Source of the DNA: Achromobacter spanius
GTDB taxonomy: Bacteria; Pseudomonadota; Gammaproteobacteria; Burkholderiales; Burkholderiaceae_B
Length of the DNA: 64,000 nt
Assembly (NCBI RefSeq): GCF_002812705.1
Contig: NZ_CP025030.1
Span: 1,364,001-1,428,000, forward strand
Direction: 5' to 3'
The position numbers were made by a program, and so were the translations under genes. This document shows positions 34,076 to 41,946 of the stretch, in pieces; position 1 is the first letter of the stretch; every line of letters begins with the position of its first letter. The notes beneath the pieces were generated by a model. That model searched no databases. It saw only the letters and a program-made list of their open reading frames with translations, and was not told where the DNA came from.

Positions 34076-34106
34076 AGCCCCCGCGCGCAGGCTCGGCGCG
34101 GGGGCT
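34076..34106 (+). terminator. GC-rich hairpin after rpoC
   Basis: AGCCCCCGCGC and GCGCGGGGGCT form a perfect 11-base-pair stem, 15 bases after the rpoC stop. It has no T run of its own, so it is probably a processing or pausing hairpin in front of the main terminator. Confidence 0.6.
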
Positions 34107-34112
34107 GGAAGT

Positions 34113-34126
34113 AAAAAGGCCGCTGA
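34113..34126 (+). terminator. Left half of rpoC terminator, split by IS
   Basis: AAAAAGGCCGCTGA is the ascending arm. Joined to 35579 onward it gives GGCCGCTGAT-GCGAA-ATCAGCGGCC followed by seven T, a textbook terminator. The IS3-family element begins at 34127, so this hairpin cannot form now. Confidence 0.85.
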
Positions 34127-34134
34127 TGAACTGA

Positions 34135-34175
34135 CCCCCGAAAGTTGGAGATATATCCAACCTTCGGGGGTTTTT
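34135..34175 (+). terminator. IS left-end hairpin, likely protecting terminator
   Basis: CCCCCGAAAGTTGGA (34135-34149) pairs with TCCAACCTTCGGGGG (34156-34170) with one mismatch, and TTTTT follows. It ends two bases before the orfA ATG. It could stop read-through from rpoC and also hide the GGGGG ribosome-binding stretch (34166-34170) of orfA in mRNA entering from outside. Confidence 0.7.
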
Positions 34176-34177
34176 AC

Positions 34178-34708
34178 ATGGCGAAGTACGACGAGCGTTT
34201 TAAGGTCAAGGTGGTCAAGGACTACCTGTCAGGCTCACTGGGTTTCAAAGCTGTGGCAGCGGTTCACGGCCTTAGGCACGCAACCGTTGAGCGGTGGGTG
34301 AACGGCTATCGCGAGCACGGTGTCTCGGGCTTGCGCCGCAAGGGCGCAAGCTATGACCAGGCCTTCAAGCTGAAGGTGCTCAAGCGGATGTGGCAGAAGC
34401 ACTGGTCACAGGCCAAGACAGCGGTGGTGTTCGACATTCGCAGCGCGGCGCACATCGGTAAGTGGGCACGCCAGTATGATGCAGGGGGTATCGACGCACT
34501 GCGTTCCCGTCGAAAGGGGCCCCGCATGACCATGAGCAACAAGCCACCCAAGCCTACCTCCTCGGTCGCTGAACTGGACGACAAGCAGATCATTGCTCGG
34601 CAGAACAAGGAGTTGATCCTGCTGCGCGCCGAGGTCGCGTACTTAAAAAAACTCGATGCCTTGATCCAGGAAAAGCGTGCGGCTGCGCAGAAAAAGCGCA
34701 AGTCGTGA
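34178..34708 (+). CDS. IS3-family transposase OrfA
   Basis: 176 residues with two helix-turn-helix regions: GSLGFKAVAAVHGLRHATVE near the N-terminus and a second near QAKTAVVFDIRSAAHIGKWA. The C-terminal leucine-rich helix (QNKELILLRAEVAYLKKLD) is the usual multimerisation zipper. I chose ATG 34178, seven bases after GGGGG; an upstream TTG at 34145 would place the start inside the terminal hairpin. Its end has AAAAAG (34691-34696), a plausible slippage site for -1 frameshifting into orfB, which overlaps it by four bases. Confidence 0.92.
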   Translation: MAKYDERFKVKVVKDYLSGSLGFKAVAAVHGLRHATVERWVNGYREHGVSGLRRKGASYDQAFKLKVLKRMWQKHWSQAKTAVVFDIRSAAHIGKWARQYDAGGIDALRSRRKGPRMTMSNKPPKPTSSVAELDDKQIIARQNKELILLRAEVAYLKKLDALIQEKRAAAQKKRKS

Positions 34709-35541
34709 CTGGATTAAGGCAACAACATCCGCTGTCAGCCTTGCTCCAAGTGGCAGGTCTGGCATCGAGCACTTACTACTACCAAGTGAAGATGGCCCAG
34801 GTCGCTGATCGGCATGCCACCCTCAAGGCCAGCATCGGCAAGACCTACGTGTACCACCAGGGACGCTATGGCTACCGGCGCATCACGGCCGCGCTGTGCC
34901 AAGCCGGGCAGCATGTGAACCACAAGACGGTACAAAAACTGATGCAAGTGCTAGGACTGAGGTCCGTGGTACGACCGAAGAAATATCGCTCCTATCGGGG
35001 CCAGGAGGGCCGTGTGGCGCCTAATCTGTTAGCGCGCCAGTTCGATGCCGACAGGCCGAACCAGAAATGGGTCACCGATGTGACGGAATTCAATGTGCGT
35101 GGCCAGAAGCTGTACCTGTCGCCCGTCATGGACCTCTACAACGGCGAAATCGTGGCTTACCAGACCAGTCTGCGGCCCATGTTCCAGCTAGTTGGCGCTA
35201 TGCTGAAAAAGGCGCTCATGCGGCTCAAACCCGCCGACCACCCGATGCTGCACTCTGACCAGGGGTGGCACTACCAGCAGCCTCAATACCGGCACATGCT
35301 GGCCACTCGATCAATAACACAGAGCATGTCACGCAAGGGAAACTGCCTGGACAATGCCGCCATGGAAAGCTTCTTCGGCACATTAAAGGCCGAGTTCTTC
35401 TACCCGAACCGCTTCGAGACCATCGAACAGTTGCAGGCCGGCATACGTCTGTACATCCGTTACTACAATTACGAACGCATCAAGCTCAAGCTAAAAGGCC
35501 TGAGTCCGGTTCAGTACCGAACTCAGGCCTTCGGCCCTTAG
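34705..35541 (+). CDS. IS3-family transposase OrfB (DDE integrase)
   Basis: 278 residues. An HTH_21 region with RYGYRRITAAL is followed by the rve integrase core with catalytic residues in VTDVTEF (Asp), HSDQGWHY (Asp) and NAAMESFFGTLKAE (Glu). The GTG at 34705 overlaps the orfA stop, but the active transposase is normally an OrfA-OrfB fusion made by -1 frameshifting. No disruption is seen. Confidence 0.93.
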   Translation: MTGLRQQHPLSALLQVAGLASSTYYYQVKMAQVADRHATLKASIGKTYVYHQGRYGYRRITAALCQAGQHVNHKTVQKLMQVLGLRSVVRPKKYRSYRGQEGRVAPNLLARQFDADRPNQKWVTDVTEFNVRGQKLYLSPVMDLYNGEIVAYQTSLRPMFQLVGAMLKKALMRLKPADHPMLHSDQGWHYQQPQYRHMLATRSITQSMSRKGNCLDNAAMESFFGTLKAEFFYPNRFETIEQLQAGIRLYIRYYNYERIKLKLKGLSPVQYRTQAFGP

Positions 35542-35574
35542 CTTCTGACTCTCCAACTTCTGGGGGTCAGTTCA

Positions 35575-35601
35575 CTGATGCGAAATCAGCGGCCTTTTTT
35601 T
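35575..35601 (+). terminator. Right half of rpoC terminator, split by IS
   Basis: After the CTGA target copy come TGCGAA, ATCAGCGGCC and seven T. A short CTGAT/ATCAG stem can still form here, which may leave weak termination for transcripts leaving the IS. Confidence 0.8.
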
Positions 35602-35644
35602 ACGCCTTTTGTTAGGTTTTTTTGTTTACGGTTTGTGCGTGGGA

Positions 35645-36037
35645 TTACTTCGCGGCTTGGTTGCGGGCCTGCTGGAAGACGGGGCCCCAGGACGGATGGC
35701 CGGCTTCATTCGGGGCTAGTTCGAATGCAGGATCCAGCGCCAGGATGCGGACGAAGCTGTCTTGGCACAACTGAGCGTAGCGGCTCACGCAATAACTGAA
35801 CGCCTGCAGCTTATAGGCCTCAATGCGCACCGCCTTGGTGGATGAGGCCAGGGCATCGGAGGTGGCGACCGTGCGGATGACCTCCCCGTATCGGCCCGCG
35901 CCGTAGGTGTCCCGGACTTGTTGCAATTGCGCCAGCGCTTCGGCGCTGGGCGGGCTTTCGGGCTGCGGCGAGATCCCGGCGCAGCCCGCCAGCATGACTG
36001 TCGCGCCGAGCAGGCTGCTCAGAAGGCGAATTTTCAT
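35645..36037 (-). CDS. Small lipoprotein, TssQ-like
   Basis: 130 residues with a lipoprotein signal: LLGATVMLAGC, lipobox cysteine Cys19. The mature part is helical, TPR-like (YGEVIRTV, then AFSYCVSRYAQLCQDSFVRI) and ends EAGHPSWGPVFQQAR. That ending resembles the TssQ-family lipoproteins described beside some type VI secretion loci, but no such genes are in this window and the match is from memory. It is divergent from the kinase-like gene, sharing a 135-base gap. Membrane-anchored, probably facing the periplasm. Confidence 0.65.
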   Translation of the reverse strand: MKIRLLSSLLGATVMLAGCAGISPQPESPPSAEALAQLQQVRDTYGAGRYGEVIRTVATSDALASSTKAVRIEAYKLQAFSYCVSRYAQLCQDSFVRILALDPAFELAPNEAGHPSWGPVFQQARNQAAK

Positions 36038-36172
36038 AGCTTATAAGGGGGGAGGAAGATTGGGCGAAGCGTAATCGTGCCACAGCCTGATGCGCTCGGA
36101 CATCTTCGGCAATGTCCTGATGTTGCGGATTGGATAATATTCACACTATTCCATCTTCGCATCACTCCGCGC

Positions 36173-37471
36173 ATGAGCGCAATTTCCATCATGTCTTCCT
36201 CCACCGGCCTGTTGACGCCGCGTGGGCCGTTTTCAGGCGCCGCGCCGCTTGCCTTGCGTCCGCTGAGCGCGATCGCCGCCAGCATGGCGGGAGGCGTGCC
36301 GGAATCTCGTATCAAGCGGCTTGTCTCCGACCTGTTGCCCTCGCTGATCGCCCTGCACGCGCAGGGTGAGATTTGTGGCGATATTTCGCTGGACACCGTG
36401 GGGATGGACGAGAACGCGCGTGCCCATTTGCTGCCTGAACTGGTTGTTGCGCGCTCGCGCCGCGCGAGCCGAAGTCCCACGCCCGGGTTTGCGCCGTTTG
36501 AGCTGTATACCGATTCCATGGAATGGCCGAGAGGCCCGTGGAGCGACATCTACGCCTTGTGCGCGGTCATGTATGCCTTGGTCACCGGGCACAGGCCTCC
36601 CCCCGCTCCCGAGCGGCGCGCCGAGGATACCTACGAACCGTTGACGTCGCTGGGCCTGTCCAAATACAACCCGGAATTTCTGTCCGTCATTGACGGTGGC
36701 CTGGCAATGTTGCCGTCTGACCGGCCGCAAACGTTGGCCGAGTTGGCTGCCCTGTTGGGGGTGGCCGCGTATATTGAGCCGTCTCCGGACGAGGCAGACC
36801 CTGTTGCCGGCGCTGGCCACGCTCCGCCGCCCGAGGCAGCGGCTGTGCGCAGACCAAGCCGCAATCGTCGTCCGTTACTGGGAATGCTGGCGGTTCTGGC
36901 CTTTATCGGAATCGGTGTGTATGGCTGGTTTCACTGGGGCAAGGGCGCGCCCAATGCGCTGATCACCCGTTCCGAAGTCGTCATGCCTAACCCGCCGGCC
37001 GTGCACCCGATGCCTCCGGCTGCCGTGCCGCCCGCGACCGTGGCCGTTCCGCCCGCCGCGCCGCAACAAGTGCCGGCCACGCCCGCTACGCCCGTTGAAC
37101 CCGTGGCGGCTACACCATCCGGGATTCAGAATGCGCCCGAAATGGCGTCTGAGCCATCCGAGCCCGCGTTGGCCACGGCGGTGCCCGGCGCCCAAGCCCC
37201 GGCACCTGCTGATTCGGCCACGGCTGCCGACGGCGTCGCCAACAAACCCAAGCCCATGGGTGTGCCTGTACGGGTGCGACTGGACATTCGCCCGTGGGGA
37301 GAAGTATGGGTCAACGGTGTGGCGCGCGGCATCAGCCCGCCAGTCAAGGAAATACGCTTGATACCCGGCAAGTACCAGGTGGTGCTGCGCAATGCGGACC
37401 TGCCGCCGTACCGGGGAACGCTTGAAATCAAGGCCGGCAAGCCGGCGGTAATTTCCCACACCTTCCAGTGA
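36173..37471 (+). CDS. Kinase-like membrane protein with PEGA domain (pseudokinase)
   Basis: 432 residues with only the C-lobe of a Ser/Thr kinase. The catalytic loop reads GEICGDISLDT (Asp70) where kinases have HRDxKxxN, with no DFG; later FAPFELY and WSDIYALCAVMYALVTG match the APE and subdomain IX regions. The N-lobe, glycine loop and VAIK lysine are absent, so activity is unlikely. A transmembrane helix follows (about 234-253), then a Pro/Ala-rich linker (270-355) and a PEGA domain (366-432). The start is uncertain: 36173 or 36191, neither with a clear ribosome site. Probably a scaffold across the inner membrane (inference). Confidence 0.7.
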   Translation: MSAISIMSSSTGLLTPRGPFSGAAPLALRPLSAIAASMAGGVPESRIKRLVSDLLPSLIALHAQGEICGDISLDTVGMDENARAHLLPELVVARSRRASRSPTPGFAPFELYTDSMEWPRGPWSDIYALCAVMYALVTGHRPPPAPERRAEDTYEPLTSLGLSKYNPEFLSVIDGGLAMLPSDRPQTLAELAALLGVAAYIEPSPDEADPVAGAGHAPPPEAAAVRRPSRNRRPLLGMLAVLAFIGIGVYGWFHWGKGAPNALITRSEVVMPNPPAVHPMPPAAVPPATVAVPPAAPQQVPATPATPVEPVAATPSGIQNAPEMASEPSEPALATAVPGAQAPAPADSATAADGVANKPKPMGVPVRVRLDIRPWGEVWVNGVARGISPPVKEIRLIPGKYQVVLRNADLPPYRGTLEIKAGKPAVISHTFQ

Positions 37472-37489
37472 TGCGCCGGACTGGCCGGG

Positions 37490-38824
37490 CTACTTCCCGT
37501 CCTCGGCTTCCGGCGCAACAGGCAAGCACAAGGTAAACACAGACCCCACGCCGATTTCGCTGCGGACTTCCACCGTGCCGCCATGGCGTTCGGCCACGGT
37601 GCGCACGAACGCCAGGCCGAGCCCGGCGCCGCCGATGTCATTCCGGGTTTCGACGCCCACGCGCGAAAAGGGTTCGAACAGCCGCGCCAGATCAGAGTCG
37701 GCGATGCCTTGTCCCTGATCCTGGATGGTTACCCGCCAGACATCCTGAGATTGTTCTATTCCGCATTCGACGCATGTCTGGGGTGGGCTGTACTTGATGG
37801 CGTTGTCGATCAAATTGCACAGGGCGCGCATCAGCAGCGTCTGATCACCGCGTGTGTAAGCAACCGGCAGCGGCGTGCGCAGGCTCAGCGTGATGCCACG
37901 CTTGTGCGCGGACGCCCAGAACTCGTCCACGCCGTCTTGCAGCAAGCTGCCCAGATCGAGTTCGACCGCGCCGATCGTCATTGATTCCGCGCGCGTCAGG
38001 TGTACGAAGTCGTCAACCAGATGCAGGGTACGGTTCGCAAGCGTGGCGATGCGGGCAAGCGTCTCGCCCTGCCCATCCTGGATGCCGGATTCCTGCTTCA
38101 TCTCGACAAGCGCCAGGATGGAGCTTTGGGGGGCGCGCATGTCGTGCGAGATAAAGCGCAGCGTCTCTTCACGCTGGCGTTCGGCTTGGCGTATGCGCGA
38201 GATATCCGTCAACGTGGCGACGGTGCCCGCGAAATTGCCTTCGGCGGTGTGGATCGGCGCACACTTCAAGATCAGGTCGCGCCCCGCGTAATCGCGCACT
38301 TCCAGATCGGCCGTCCAACGCGATGTATCGTCGGTGGGAAGCTTGCCGCGCAAGGCGTCAGCCACGCGCTGCCGCGTCGTGTCATCAGAAATCGTTTTCT
38401 CAAGCAGGTGCGTGGCGGGGTGGCCCACGCGCGGCGGGCGCATGCCCAGCCGCTGGAAGTACATGACCGCCGCCTGATTGCGAAACTGCATGTGGCCTTC
38501 CTGGTCGAAGACCAGCGTCGCGTCGGGCATGCCGTCCAGTCCATCGGCCAGGAAGCGCCGCAGGTTACGCACGCGCTCCAGCGCGCGCTGCAATTCGCCT
38601 ACGCGGCTTTCCAGTGATGCGTTCGGGCCGGTCAACGGGGCGCGCGCCTCGTTCAAGACGGGCGGATACTCGCGCTGCAGGCGACGTAATTCATGATCCA
38701 TGTAGCGCAGCGCCGCCTCCTGGCTACGCCAACTCCAAAGTGGATAGCAAAGCGCAACACCCACCAGGGCGGCGGTTGGCGCGAACCACAGGCTGGCGTA
38801 GGCCAGCAGCAACCACGCTGTCAA
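37490..38824 (-). CDS. Sensor histidine kinase, C-terminal part of a frameshifted CHASE2 kinase
   Basis: 444 codons. Two membrane segments open the frame (LLLAYASLWFAPTAALVGVA), then a PAS-like region (about residues 95-210), HisKA with the phospho-acceptor box RFISHDMRAP, and HATPase with NLIDNAIKYS, DQGQGIADSD and GGAGLGLAF. The frame starts only with TTG and no ribosome site, and in the other direction it reads straight into the preceding frame. It is best read as the second half of one gene whose first half is 38850-39815, shifted by one base near 38845-38855. The kinase domain itself is intact. Confidence 0.8.
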   Translation of the reverse strand: MTAWLLLAYASLWFAPTAALVGVALCYPLWSWRSQEAALRYMDHELRRLQREYPPVLNEARAPLTGPNASLESRVGELQRALERVRNLRRFLADGLDGMPDATLVFDQEGHMQFRNQAAVMYFQRLGMRPPRVGHPATHLLEKTISDDTTRQRVADALRGKLPTDDTSRWTADLEVRDYAGRDLILKCAPIHTAEGNFAGTVATLTDISRIRQAERQREETLRFISHDMRAPQSSILALVEMKQESGIQDGQGETLARIATLANRTLHLVDDFVHLTRAESMTIGAVELDLGSLLQDGVDEFWASAHKRGITLSLRTPLPVAYTRGDQTLLMRALCNLIDNAIKYSPPQTCVECGIEQSQDVWRVTIQDQGQGIADSDLARLFEPFSRVGVETRNDIGGAGLGLAFVRTVAERHGGTVEVRSEIGVGSVFTLCLPVAPEAEDGK

Positions 38825-38849
38825 AAGGATGCCGGCAACGAGCGCAACA

Positions 38850-39815
38850 CTAGACCAGCAATGCCCGCTTGGGCGACAGCCGCCACAACGCCAGGCAGGC
38901 CAGCAGCACGGGAAGCGCGGAAAACAGCGCGTTCCAGGCAGCGGGCGGACGATGGTAGGACACGCCGTCGCGGGCGGCCTGCATCAGGTTGGCGATGATC
39001 TCCACGCCCGACATGCCGCTCAAGTCGTGCGCGACCGGCGTGGGGTAAGCGTCGCCCAAGCCGGTCGCCCAGGCGCCCACCAGCACGTACTTGTCGCGCA
39101 AGGCCTCTGGGCTGAGGTCGCCTCGCAAGACAGACAGATAGGACACGGTGCGCATGTGGCCAGCGGGGCCTGTGTACGGGATCAGGATGTCGCCGCTGGA
39201 ACCCGCTCGTTGTAGAAACCGTTCGACTTCTTTGCCTTGGCCGCCGACCTCAAGCATCGACAGAGCCAGATGGTTGTGGAGGTTGCCCGCGAATCGGGTC
39301 GTCAACGTGGCTTCACGCACCATACCGTCAGGATCAATGCGCGCGTTGATGATGCCTGTTGAAGCCGTGGCGTTCGCCAGCGCGGGGATCGGCGCCGACA
39401 TCGCGGAAGGATTGTTCAAGCGGTCCAGGACAACCGGCAGCACTGTCCGGCCATTGCGCTGGATGCTCTGAGCAAGCAGCAAGTCGTCGTTGGGATTGAC
39501 CGTGTCGCTTTCCGCGAAGATCAAATCCAAGCCAACTGCGCGTGCTCCTTGAAGCCGGTCCAGCAAGGCGGCATGGATTGCCCGCCGCCAAGGCCATCGC
39601 CCCAGCGTCTCGATGCTGGCGTCATCGATGGCCACGATCAGAATGTCCGGGTCTGCTGCGCGTCCGCTCATGGTGATGGCACGGTCGTACAGGATCTGAT
39701 CGACCCTGCCCAGGCCATTCAACAAGCCCAGCAGGGCCGCCAGCGCCGCCAGTATCACCGTCAGCCACAGCCCCGAGCGCGAGGTCCGGTCGAGGGCGTC
39801 GGGGGTGTCGGCCAT
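38850..39815 (-). CDS. CHASE2 sensor domain protein, N-terminal part of a frameshifted kinase
   Basis: 321 residues. A first membrane helix (LTVILAALAALLGLLNGL) is followed by a periplasmic CHASE2 domain (ILIVAIDDASIETLGRWPW near residues 58-76; VLVGAWATGLGDAYPTPV), then a second helix (LFSALPVLLACLALWRL), ending abruptly at RALLV-TAG. In the CHASE2-histidine kinase architecture two more helices and the kinase follow; here those are in the other frame (37490-38824). One extra base, or loss of two, near 38845-38855 explains this. The ATG at 39815 lies 10 bases after the FecR gene. Confidence 0.82.
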   Translation of the reverse strand: MADTPDALDRTSRSGLWLTVILAALAALLGLLNGLGRVDQILYDRAITMSGRAADPDILIVAIDDASIETLGRWPWRRAIHAALLDRLQGARAVGLDLIFAESDTVNPNDDLLLAQSIQRNGRTVLPVVLDRLNNPSAMSAPIPALANATASTGIINARIDPDGMVREATLTTRFAGNLHNHLALSMLEVGGQGKEVERFLQRAGSSGDILIPYTGPAGHMRTVSYLSVLRGDLSPEALRDKYVLVGAWATGLGDAYPTPVAHDLSGMSGVEIIANLMQAARDGVSYHRPPAAWNALFSALPVLLACLALWRLSPKRALLV

Positions 39816-39825
39816 CGGGCAATAC

Positions 39826-40935
39826 CTAGTATTCGGTCAGCGTGATGAGTCCGCCCGTGCCGCTGCTGACCCCCAGGCCGAACGGGGTCATCAGCTGGTT
39901 CGCGCCCTCGAACGTGGCGACCGCGTCTTGTCCGTTCAGGCCAAGATCGTCGACTGCGCGCACCGAAACGTAGAACGTGCCGGGACCCGGCGCGTTGAAG
40001 CGGATGCTGTTCGTGGCGAAGCTGGCCGACGATACCGGAAGCGCGCCTTCGGGATCGCGCGACACGCGCACCAGGTAGCTTTGCGCATCGGCCACTGGCG
40101 CGAAGGCGCTGGTCCATGTGCCGCCGCCTGTGCGTTCCGGGGCGCTCAGTTGCGGCGCGGCCAGCAGCTCGCGCACGCCGGATACGCTGCCGTCATTGCG
40201 CACGGCAGCGCCATAACCGCGTGCCACCGAGACTGGCTTGGCGGGCGCGGTTCCCGGCGCATGCGCTTGCAGCCGTACGCTGCCTTCCAGTACTTCACTG
40301 TGTACGCCGCCAGCGCCGCTTTGCACGCGGAATCGCGTGCCGCGCACGCCCGTGACCGCGACAGGGGTTCTGACTTCGAAGCGGCCAACGCCTTGGCCGG
40401 TGGGGGCGACGGTGGATTCGACGCTGCCGCGCTGAACATGGATGACGGAGTCGGTCAGCTCGGTCCCTTCGAACTGGCGCAGCCGGGTCAATTCGACCGA
40501 GCCGCCAGCGGGTAGGGTGAGCTTGGATCCATCGGCAAGTTCCAGAGTCACAAAGCCGTTGGGCGAAGTCACCACCGTACTGCCTTCCGCCACATTGGCG
40601 CCTGATTGCACAGGCTTGCCGTTCAGATCGGCTTGACCGCTGACATGCACGACGCGCGCTTGGGCGGGGCGTTCAGGAATCATCGACAGCGGAATCCGCA
40701 GTTCGAACCCGATGGGCAGCATTTCAGGCGTGACAACCTTATTCAGGGTCTGCAACTGTGTCCAGTTCGCCTGATTGCGCGTGTACTGCGTGGCCAGGTT
40801 GATCAGTGTGTCTCCCTGCCGCACGCGGTAGATGAAGTCGTCGCCCAATGCCCCCGCGGGCTGGCTGCGCACGGCCGCGGAAACTGACAGGCAGGACAGC
40901 AAGGCAAACAAAGAAAGCGCGCGGCAGCGGCTCAT
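39826..40935 (-). CDS. LysM and FecR domain secreted protein
   Basis: 369 residues. A signal peptide (LFALLSCLSVSAAVRS) is followed by a LysM peptidoglycan-binding motif (YRVRQGDTLINLATQYT, about residues 36-52), a FecR domain (about 92-215, with VRTPVAVTGVRGTRFRV), and fibronectin-like C-terminal repeats. Such proteins sit in the periplasm and may bind cell wall. It lies between the response regulator and the CHASE2 kinase and is probably their partner or an input sensed by the CHASE2 domain (inference). The start follows GGAG. Confidence 0.85.
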   Translation of the reverse strand: MSRCRALSLFALLSCLSVSAAVRSQPAGALGDDFIYRVRQGDTLINLATQYTRNQANWTQLQTLNKVVTPEMLPIGFELRIPLSMIPERPAQARVVHVSGQADLNGKPVQSGANVAEGSTVVTSPNGFVTLELADGSKLTLPAGGSVELTRLRQFEGTELTDSVIHVQRGSVESTVAPTGQGVGRFEVRTPVAVTGVRGTRFRVQSGAGGVHSEVLEGSVRLQAHAPGTAPAKPVSVARGYGAAVRNDGSVSGVRELLAAPQLSAPERTGGGTWTSAFAPVADAQSYLVRVSRDPEGALPVSSASFATNSIRFNAPGPGTFYVSVRAVDDLGLNGQDAVATFEGANQLMTPFGLGVSSGTGGLITLTEY

Positions 40936-40969
40936 AGGAATCAGTTCTCCAGGAATGCGCGCGTCGCGT

Positions 40970-41686
40970 CTACGACGGGCTGGCCGGGTTGTCTTCCACG
41001 GCGCTGTTCAGTTCCAGCCGGTAACCAAGCGCATAGGACGAACTCAGGCGCACACCGTGTTCGGGGCGTAGCTGGAGTTTCTGGCGGATGTTGGACAGGT
41101 GCGTATCCAGGGTGCGTGACGTTGCGGGAATCTCGCGGTTCCACACGCATTCGGCAATTACGTCGCGCGACATGAGCCGGCCCAGATTGCGAAAGAACAG
41201 CAGCGCAAGTTCGAATTCCTTGGGTGCCAGCGAGACGGCCGCGCCATTCAGCGAGATCACGCGCGCGGCGGGCTCGATGCGATAGTGCGCCACGTCGAAA
41301 GTGTCATCGGCAGGCTCGGCGATCTGGCTGCGGCGCAACAGCGCGGCCACGCGGGCCAGCAATTCCAGGGGGCGCAGCGGTTTGACGATGTAATCGTCGG
41401 CGCCGGCGCGCAGCCCTTCCACCAGGTCGTCTTCAGAAGACCGATTGGTCAGGAAAATGACGGGGACGCGGGGGCCGATATTGGCGCGCAACCAGCGCAC
41501 CACATCGTCGCCATCGATATCTGGCAGATGCCAATCCAGAAGAACCAGATCGAAGTTCTCCGAGCGTAACGCAGCCAACAAGTCACGGCTCTGGTGATAA
41601 CTGGAGCAGGAGTATCCCGCGGCAGTCAGCACTTGGTGAATGCGCCGGGCTTGGTCAAGGTCGTCTTCCAGCGACGCAATCTTCAT
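40970..41686 (-). CDS. OmpR-type response regulator
   Basis: 238 residues. The receiver has the acidic pair Glu7-Asp8-Asp9, phospho-acceptor Asp51 (LVLLDWHLPDIDG) and Lys102 (VKPLRPLEL). The winged-helix effector follows (TLDTHLSNIRQKL). All receiver residues needed for phosphorylation are present. It is the first gene of a minus-strand operon with the FecR protein and the CHASE2 kinase, its probable partner, and is divergent from the atypical regulator at 41947. Confidence 0.9.
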   Translation of the reverse strand: MKIASLEDDLDQARRIHQVLTAAGYSCSSYHQSRDLLAALRSENFDLVLLDWHLPDIDGDDVVRWLRANIGPRVPVIFLTNRSSEDDLVEGLRAGADDYIVKPLRPLELLARVAALLRRSQIAEPADDTFDVAHYRIEPAARVISLNGAAVSLAPKEFELALLFFRNLGRLMSRDVIAECVWNREIPATSRTLDTHLSNIRQKLQLRPEHGVRLSSSYALGYRLELNSAVEDNPASPS

Positions 41687-41840
41687 CAGAAAAGTCTCGC
41701 GGAGGTTTGCTGCGCAAGTTCGCCGTCGGCGAACCTACTGCAAAGGTGAGCGAATTTGTGTAAACGAATGATAACTCGGGCGGCGAGTCGGCTGGCTACG
41801 TTGTGGCAAGAACTGTCAAACATTGCAAAGTTAACGAATC

Positions 41841-41866
41841 TTGACTGGAGTTGTTGCGTAACAACG
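41841..41866 (+). promoter_or_regulatory. Promoter region with palindromic operator candidate
   Basis: TTGACT (41841-41846) is a possible -35 for the rightward regulator gene, and it overlaps the perfect inverted repeat GTTGTT-GCGT-AACAAC (41850-41865) in the gap between divergent regulators. Confidence 0.4.
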
Positions 41867-41946
41867 CGCCACACTGTCTCAACCGTCCTGCGTGCAACGT
41901 CACAAGCGGTCGCGTGGACGGTGTCGGTCAGGGGGTTGAAAGTGCT

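Larger units (their letters stand above)
34127..35574 (+). mobile_element. IS3-family insertion sequence (IS150-type), 1448 bp
   Basis: The terminal inverted repeats begin TGAACTGACCCCC on both ends and continue to AGTTGGAGA, with two mismatches in 25 bases. They are flanked by a four-base target duplication CTGA (34123-34126 and 35575-35578). It encodes the two overlapping frames of IS3 elements, orfA (HTH) and orfB (DDE integrase), both intact, so it may be active. It sits inside the stem of the rpoC terminator hairpin, in the same orientation as rpoC. The exact IS name is not assigned. Confidence 0.93.

Noticed and set aside
34178..35541. Two overlapping transposase frames as a frameshifted pseudogene
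   Set aside because: Two frames with a -1 overlap are the normal organisation of IS3-family elements, and the catalytic residues are complete.
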